From positions 248,001 through 312,000 of the forward strand of contig QPFY01000008.1 in NCBI GenBank assembly GCA_003665825.1: DNA of 64,000 nucleotides, read 5' to 3'. The position numbers and the translations under genes are program-made. Shown here piece by piece: positions 57,979-64,000 of the stretch; within the stretch, counting starts at the first letter, position 1; each line of letters begins with the position of its first letter. The notes beneath the pieces are model-generated. The model saw only the letters and a list, made by a program, of their open reading frames with translations, was not told the DNA's origin and did no database searches. This DNA is from Microbotryum silenes-acaulis. Its lineage: Eukaryota > Basidiomycota > Microbotryomycetes > Microbotryales > Microbotryaceae.

Positions 57979-59402
57979 ATGTCGCGCCACAATAGCAGCA
58001 CCCTGTTCGATGTCGACGAGTCGGCTACTCAACCGCTAGCTTTCCAAGGTAAGTCACCCGTGTGTGGACCACGACCACGTCACAAGCCTAGGACTCTGAG
58101 AGCTGACTGAATGAACGGTCCCCGTCAACGTCACGCTCGCCCGCTCCGACTGTACGACCGACTCGACCGACCTCTCGACACCCCCTGGAACAGACTTTGG
58201 CTCGACTACGATCGCCTCGGATGTGCCCTCGGGTCGGATCTCCCCCTCGGGCGGGTCTCGCTCCGGCAGCGTTGGCGGTGGAGGCTCCTCAGCGCCGAGC
58301 AACCTATACGAGGCCGAGCAGCGCTTCGAACAGACCCTCAACGGCGCCACAAAGTCCGGTGGAGTGCTCAACCTCGATTTCTGTAGGTTCCACGCGTCAG
58401 CCATAGCCATCGTGTGTTGTGATGAGCTGTCACCCTGATCCGAGCCGACACAACGACTCGCTTAGACACGGGCTACTTTGATGTCGATACCGTCACCGTG
58501 CTCACACGCGGCGCAAGGACGTTCCTCCCACGCGAAGACTATGTCGGAGAAGTACTCTCCGGTGTACCCGACCTCTACGGTGCGTTCATCTTCACCACGC
58601 GAGAGCAGGTTGTTCCTGTGGCGCGTGTGCTCAAGCCCGTTCTCCCCCTCCCAGGCCCCTTTTGGATCCCGACAACCCTCATCTTCTCCCTCTTCCTCAT
58701 CTCCTCCCTCTCGGCGTCGGTCGAGGCCTATCTTGCGGGTGAACAGTACACCTACGACTTTACCCGACTCGGCGCTGCCGTCTCGCTCGTGTAAGGCCTC
58801 CTCTAACTTCTCGATCAATTCTTCGATGCTCATCCGCCCTCTTCTGACTCCTACAGGTACATGTACTGCCTCGGTCTCCCCTTTATCATTTGGGTTGCTC
58901 TCAAGTACTGGGCTGGGTCGACGGAGCGGTCAGCGGTCGAGATCGTCTCGCTGTACGGTTACCAAGCCACCATCTGGATCGTCACAGCCGCAAGTCCAAA
59001 AGCCCATCTCTTTCCACGAGCCCTTGTGGTTGACCACGCACTGACCCGCAGCTTCTGACTGTCAAACCACAGTGGCTTACCTTGATCCCTTACTCACCTC
59101 TTCGAGCGGTTCTCGTCTTGATCGCAACCGCTCTCTCTGGCGCCTTCCTCCTGCGCAACTTCTACCCCGTCATCACCACCGCACCCAACGTATCCTCGCG
59201 AGCCTTGCTCATCGTCATCACCGTTCTGCACCTCGTCCTCGCGATCGCGATGTGGGTCGGGTTCTTGGCGGGCGGGAGGGGTGTGTTGCATACACCTCAG
59301 GTCCCGAGTATTCCGGGAACGGGCGGTGGCAAGACCCCGACAGCGGGGAGCGATTTACCTGCACCCGGTGGGGATGGCGTCACGGCGAGATTGTTGTTCT
59401 AG
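57979..59402 (+). CDS. YIP1-family Golgi membrane protein
   Basis: Six exons (57979-58048, 58194-58382, 58466-58579, 58655-58790, 58857-58980, 59073-59402) give 320 codons. A cytosolic N-terminus (DVDESATQPLAF, Gly/Ser-rich) leads to YTGYFDVDTVTVLTR, as in the YIPF1/2 branch. The Yip1 domain follows with PDLYGPFWIPTTLIFSLF, then a second helix VYMYCLGLPFIIWVALKYW, VEIVSLYGYQATIWI, and two more helices around PYSPLRAVLVLIATALS and LIVITVLHLVLAIAMW. Five hydrophobic segments are consistent with the family. Yip1 proteins bind Rab GTPases and act in ER-Golgi traffic. Exon 2 was set by frame: acceptor CCTGGAACAG at 58193. Confidence 0.85.
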
Positions 59403-59692
59403 GGTTTTGCGTGATCTCACTATTGGAATATGTTTCTCTTGGTGATGCATCACATGTTGGGGAAACGTCCTCCTTACAGTACATAAAAATACGACTTGGT
59501 CGGACTCCTTTGAGAGAGAGAGGGGAGGCATATATTGGTAACAACCTCGCAAAAAGAGGTCGGGAGTGGTGGCAAGCAGAGGGGAAACGAATGAGTGAAG
59601 TAAAAACAGATGCGTGAAGAGTAGTACAAATATATGTGCTTGTGCGAGGTTTGAATCGGGACTGTACCCGCCAATTTGGTCGTTAAGTCTTT

Positions 59693-61453
59693 TCATTTGC
59701 TTCGTTCCATCAGGTTGCATAGGTGCTCGTAGAATTGTTGTGCTTCGTCTTCGTCACTGTAGTTGGCAATAAGATCAGCGATTACCCGCGAGAAGGACTG
59801 AGCAAAGCGAAACTCACTTTGACAATAAGCCTCCGCCGCCCGTTTCGAAATGAAACGTGACCGTCACCTCTCTCAAATGACCAGATTCTTCCTCCCTCGT
59901 CGCACGCGATCCCAAGCGACTCATCTTGACCAAAGGCGCGACGTCCATTTCCAAACTTGGTGAAGCACGACTTGGTAGAGTCGGTTCGGGTGCTGTTCCA
60001 TCGGCAGGCGGAGTTATGGAACCATGACGATGAAGTGGGTGAGGAGCGAGTAGTAGATCGCCGGCGGAGGATTCGAGCGTGTGCACGGAACCGAATCGAC
60101 TCCTGCTTGGTCGACTGGCAGGGTGGTACACTAGTTTCGTGATCAACTTGGGTGAAGAGATGTAAAGACTCGAAATTGGTCGATGGTTGATTTCCGGGAA
60201 GGGGCAAGGAAGGGAAGTCGACTCGCTAGGTGTCGAAGAATGAGGATCCTGAAATGCGACCGCATTCGAGGATTCGGATTTGCGCCCATGCAGAATCACT
60301 TTATCGCTCGTCACCGTTCGAGAGAACTTGAGATTCTGGGCAGTGTTGATAGTCGTGGCTTGAGAGAAGGAGCGATCATCGTCGTCCTCGTCATCGCTGT
60401 CAAATTTCTTAGAGCTGAACAACCGTCGGAGATACGATCGTTTACGAGGCGGTGAAACGTTGGGCGAGCGATGATCCATCGATTTACTCAACCGAAGGGC
60501 TCGGTCAAACTTTATTGAGGAGGCGGGGGACGTAGAACGGGACTTGCTCCCACTTCGACCAAAGTGGAAGAGGGAGGAGGAACGGCGCGACTTGAAGGCA
60601 GGACGAGCCGCTATGAAGCGGCGGGGTGGGACCGACTGGTCGATGATGAAGATGAGCTCCGACTGTCGGGCAATAGTAAGAACGTGACTTTAGCATCTGG
60701 AATATTGGTCTCGCTCGTTTGCGTTCGTCTGACCTTGCGAGTGATCCACAACACCCCTTCAACAGCCCATTGCTCGACCGCATCGCAATCCGTTTTGTTC
60801 GCGCTTCCTTTCCCTTTCGACGAGCTGAGAGTCCCATCCTCCCACAGCGCCACGGTTGCGACCACTCTCGATGATAAAGTCCTCACATCCCCCTTCTTCA
60901 ACGACGGTGGCTCGATGATAGGCTCGATCTCAGGCACCTCCTCCGGTTCCTCAGTGACAAAGTCGTGTCGGAGGTGAGCAAATTTCTCGGCCGTCTTCTC
61001 TTCCTGCGCTTGCCAATCGACCGAACTCGTGAAGCTGTACAAGGAGGAACCATCGCTCTTTTTCGAGTCTCGTCGTAGAGAAGATCGATTCGATCGACCG
61101 CTCAGACTGATCCTGTCTGCGTCGTGACCCGAAACAGCTGGGTTGGCTGTGGAAGTCTCAGAGTGCGTCGGGCCGGTGGAACCTTCGACGGGTGGTAGGA
61201 CGCTAGAGTCACCGAGGACCAAAGTCGAAGTGCTACCTTGGGCGCTGCCCTTGCACGACCACGACGACGAGCTCGTCGACTCGGATAGGGATGAAGCTTG
61301 ATTGTCCGAAAGATCGCTATCCTGTCGATGACGGTGACTGTGGGTATGGTGTGCCCTTGGATCCTCAAAGGGAGCCTGCGTCGCGGACGAGATGCGAACT
61401 GCTCGCGGCGGTGCAGCCTCGTTGGGGCTTGCGACGAATTGCGTCAGGAAGTC
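59693..61453 (-). CDS. unrecognised gene, 5' end unresolved
   Basis: Three consecutive minus-strand exons (61453-60734, 60662-59818, 59756-59693) share one frame of 542 codons. The introns open GTCAGA and GTGAGT. An AG at 61454-61455 (GGGTAG) looks like an acceptor, so a further 5' exon is expected, but none could be chosen. The N-terminal part is His/Ser-rich. The best-conserved-looking stretch, VEGVLWITRK-SELIFIIDQ, spans an intron and is followed by basic/Ser-rich sequence (RSSSLFHFGRSGSKSRS). A long Ser/Pro segment follows, then a tail with VTVTFHFETGGGGLLS and NDEDEAQQFYEHL. The last piece resembles a beta-rich fold. No family is recognised. It converges with the YIP1 gene. Confidence 0.6.
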
Positions 61454-63115
61454 CTACCCGGGGAATCAAGGTGGGGATTAGTATGGGCTCCGTAGTAAGC
61501 TGGACATATGGGGAACGAACCATCCAAATCGCTTGTCTACGCCTAGTGGGACAGGATGAGAACGGTCAGGATTGGAAGACCCTCGAATGCGAGTCGCGCG
61601 TGTCAACGTCGATCGCCGCGCTTGGCACCCAGCGCCCAGGCACGATCGTCGCCGAGAAAAGAGAAAGCGGTGCGAGCGGTGATGACGACGGCCGATGAAC
61701 GCTGGCGGATGATGTGACATCATACCTGATGCTCGGATGTTGAGAACCCCAAGCGAATGCTGGTACCACATCCTATGACGGGCAGCTCAGAACATATCTT
61801 TGTGCGACCTCCGCACCGCAGAGTTGCGCAAACTTCTGAGAGATGTCCGAGCTGCCTGAGCTTCAGGTTCATCTCCGAAGAAGCAGTTGTCCGCCAAGAT
61901 GTTGCCGTCAGCAGGCCACTCAGGTCGTCCGAGAACATCACAAAAGGGGGTACCCCAATGAGTTCGGCTGGTAGGTATCTGAACTCCATGGAACCGAGGG
62001 CTCGGTATCCTTCTGCAGAACAGCGAGATGAAAGAGGACGGTCATCATGTGCCAAATGATACTGCCGGCGGCCGCTCGGAGTTCGACAGCGAGACCAACC
62101 CTCACCCTGTCTAATCGACCGAAATTGTCAAGGTGATGATCTGATAGGTATCTGTTCAGATCATCTCACAACACCTGGCAATATCCGCGGGATGAGCGGC
62201 TCCGTTCTCCCCACGGCCAGGCTGAGAGCGACTCACTGCTCACTTAGGAGGTGCCGTCGGTGTCTGCTCGCGATGTGGGACGGGAGGGGCGCTAAGCGCT
62301 TCGGGAGGATTACCCACTTATCCCCCACCACACCTTAGATCGTCACTCTTGTTCGGCTTCAATTGAAGATGACAACGACGACGATCGCTTGGTAGGGGCT
62401 CTACTTTTATCACATCACACGCACCGGCTAGTACTTGTTCACCGCCCCCGCTAGCAAGGCGATCAAACTGGGACGTTTGTTAAGGAAAAATGTGGGGCTG
62501 GGTGTCTCCTATGCTTCGGCATTTTTCGGCTTTCCTCATGATGTGCTTATACACTTCGGTGAAGTCCATCGGCTATCTCGGCACTACCATCACTGGCTGC
62601 AGTCTTTCGACTTCTGTCGTAAGGGAGTGAGCAGTGAGGTGGCTGAGCTGCAAGTCGGGCAGATGAATTGTCCACTTCAGTAGGACCCATACCCTTCAGA
62701 CTGATCCTTTCGAAAACAAACGCCAATTCAGCTTCAAATTTCCTCCCGCATGCCTTGTCCTTAATAGTTGATCCTTGAGCCATCGAAGTACTGTTTACCT
62801 GGAAACGCTTTATCGGTGAGAAGTCTGCCGAAATCGGTGTTTGACCCTGCCGGAACCGATGTTGACCTTGACAATTTGAAATAACTCCGGAACTCGGCCC
62901 CGCTACAACCGAAATGACTCCTGAACTCGGGCCCGCTACAACCGCAGTTCCCTTGACAACTTGAAATGTCGAATCCACAAAATAAAATGTCGATTCCGAC
63001 GGGATCCCGAGTACCACAATTTCCGAGCAGGACCACGCCCTTTGGCTTTCTTCTCATCCATTACGACTGCTCTCCCTCTTGTGTTGTTCACCGCCATCAG
63101 CGTCGTTTTAACCAC
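61454..63115. other. gene-poor stretch
   Basis: No convincing gene. It probably holds the missing 5' exon of the gene ending at 59693. A tandem pair of about 34 bases (unit GAAATRACTCC-GAACTCGG-CCCGCTACAACC) is at 62878-62943. Confidence 0.4.
62878..62943. repeat. two-copy ~34-base tandem repeat
   Basis: Units TGAAATAACTCC...CCGCTACAACC and CGAAATGACTCC...CCGCTACAACC differ at a few positions. They lie upstream of the small secreted protein gene. Function unknown. Confidence 0.7.
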
Positions 63116-63410
63116 ATGATCAAATCATTCGCCTTCCTCCTCCTCGTCATCTTCCTCGCGCGACTTGCGAGGGCCGCAGCGAACACTCCCGGCAAGGCAA
63201 GGACGCTGGCGTTGCCTTGCAACTTCCTGAATTGTATGGAATGGTACGCTGTTGTCCCAAACGGAATCTGAAGATCCGCTTTCTCCTTCTGAAGCTCTAG
63301 GGATTGACTCGCTGCTGTACTCTTGTCTTGCCAGGAACAAAAAATGTCGCTACGACTGTGCGGTCCATATCATGCCCGACTGCGAAATTGGCACCTGTGA
63401 CAGGTGGTGA
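63116..63410 (+). CDS. small secreted cysteine-rich protein
   Basis: Two exons (63116-63243, 63335-63410) give 67 codons. The N-terminus MIKSFAFLLLVIFLARLARA is a textbook signal peptide with likely cleavage after ARA. The mature peptide of about 47 residues has six cysteines (LPC, LNC, KKC, YDC, PDC, GTC) and ends CDRW. The stop TGA overlaps a good donor: TG|GTGAGT at 63407. If that donor is used with the acceptor TTTAG at 63498, the frame continues to a TAA at 63569-63571, giving 90 codons and eight cysteines. The ATG at 63116 was chosen because it starts the signal peptide, although the frame is open further upstream. It resembles effector-like or defensive secreted peptides; no family is recognised. 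Confidence 0.65.
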
Positions 63411-63571
63411 GTCGCCTTTTCAAGAAAGGACTGATAGTCAACGGAGAAAGTGGAGTGATATCTACTTATTGCCTGGGGTTGTGATCTATCATGTTTAGGT
63501 TGAGAATTTGTCAAAAAATTTGCGTAGGCACCAGTCAGCAGTTGCCCCTGGACGCGGGGGACAGCTCCTAA

Positions 63572-64000
63572 TCTTATTCAAGCTTACGTGGGCCGCAATC
63601 TTTGTGAATTGGTATGTCACCAAGGACAGTCTAAGTCGAATGGAGCCGGAGTTTTGTGCATAGCTACTCGGACTAACGTTCATGGGGGTTATAGAGCGAA
63701 GCGAGCGTGGGGAGGAAGGAAGGAGAGGGTGGCATGGGGGCCGATGATCAGTGCAATGACGGAGAGTCGAGGCCGGAGTTTTCTGTAGTAAAACTTACTT
63801 GGTAGGACCTGGAATCATATGAAAACAGAGCTCATTTCAGCTTCACTGGTCACAGCTAAACGGCATGCATCGGCGGCTGCGTTGTCCCGTCTTGTAACGA
63901 GGAAACGAGGACTACCAGAAGCCGTCAGTTCTCAGCATATCCGGCGCCCGGGGCGTAATACGGAGCCGGCTCGCTGCACTGCCACTGCCAGGGCTGACCT
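63572..64000. other. right edge, no gene seen
   Basis: Short open frames only; a purine-rich GGGGAGGAAGGAAGGAGAGGG run is at about 63708-63729. Confidence 0.4.

Overview
The window looks like a chromosome segment of a basidiomycete fungus, most likely in Pucciniomycotina (Microbotryomycetes-like). Genes carry several short introns of about 40-150 bases with GTRNGT-type donors. Base composition is moderately GC-rich. Proteins have long Ser/Ala/Gln-rich disordered stretches. The set of conserved genes (TIF6, TIM9, NOT2, phosphoglucomutase, ILV6, FAP1/NFX1, RRN7, MGA2/SPT23, YIP1-domain) is fungal. The lineage is inferred from family resemblance only, since no search was run.

The first 19 kb is a transposon graveyard. 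It holds a broken Ty3/gypsy integrase end with an LTR-like block (1.3-2.65 kb) and a multi-exon Mutator-like (MULE) transposase gene on the minus strand (2.9-7 kb). These are followed by a large tail-to-tail inverted pair of Helitron Rep genes (about 8.3-14.7 kb). Next is a small host zinc-finger gene (15.5-18.3 kb, minus strand) whose second exon is split by a 1,673-base terminal-inverted-repeat element with an 8-base target duplication. That element itself contains a 232-base fold-back. A GATC-rich inverted-repeat element (18.46-19.08 kb) ends the block; a second copy of the same family lies at 37.0-37.4 kb.

From 19.4 to 29.4 kb the window is ordinary gene-dense euchromatin: a 2OG-Fe(II) oxygenase, TIF6, TIM9, NOT2 and phosphoglucomutase, with divergent promoters between TIF6/TIM9 and NOT2/PGM. 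From 30.7 to 36.4 kb lie two tandem ACS-type major-facilitator transporters whose last exons are identical while everything around them has diverged, which indicates gene conversion. From 37.7 to 50.2 kb come a phytanoyl-CoA-dioxygenase-like gene, ILV6 (acetolactate synthase regulatory subunit), an NFX1-type zinc-finger gene (FAP1-like), the RNA polymerase I factor RRN7, and a MYND zinc-finger gene with a 12-base microexon. From 51.7 to 61.5 kb come an MGA2/SPT23-type membrane-anchored transcription factor, a YIP1-family Golgi membrane protein and an unrecognised gene. Near the right edge is a small secreted cysteine-rich protein gene whose stop codon overlaps a good splice donor.

Most exon boundaries were chosen by eye so that reading frame, splice consensus and family conservation agree. 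Coding lengths were checked to be multiples of three for the genes with complete models. No tRNA, rRNA or CRISPR was found. The most unusual items are the Helitron inverted pair, the split zinc-finger gene with its nested fold-back, the converted transporter pair and the secreted cysteine-rich protein.
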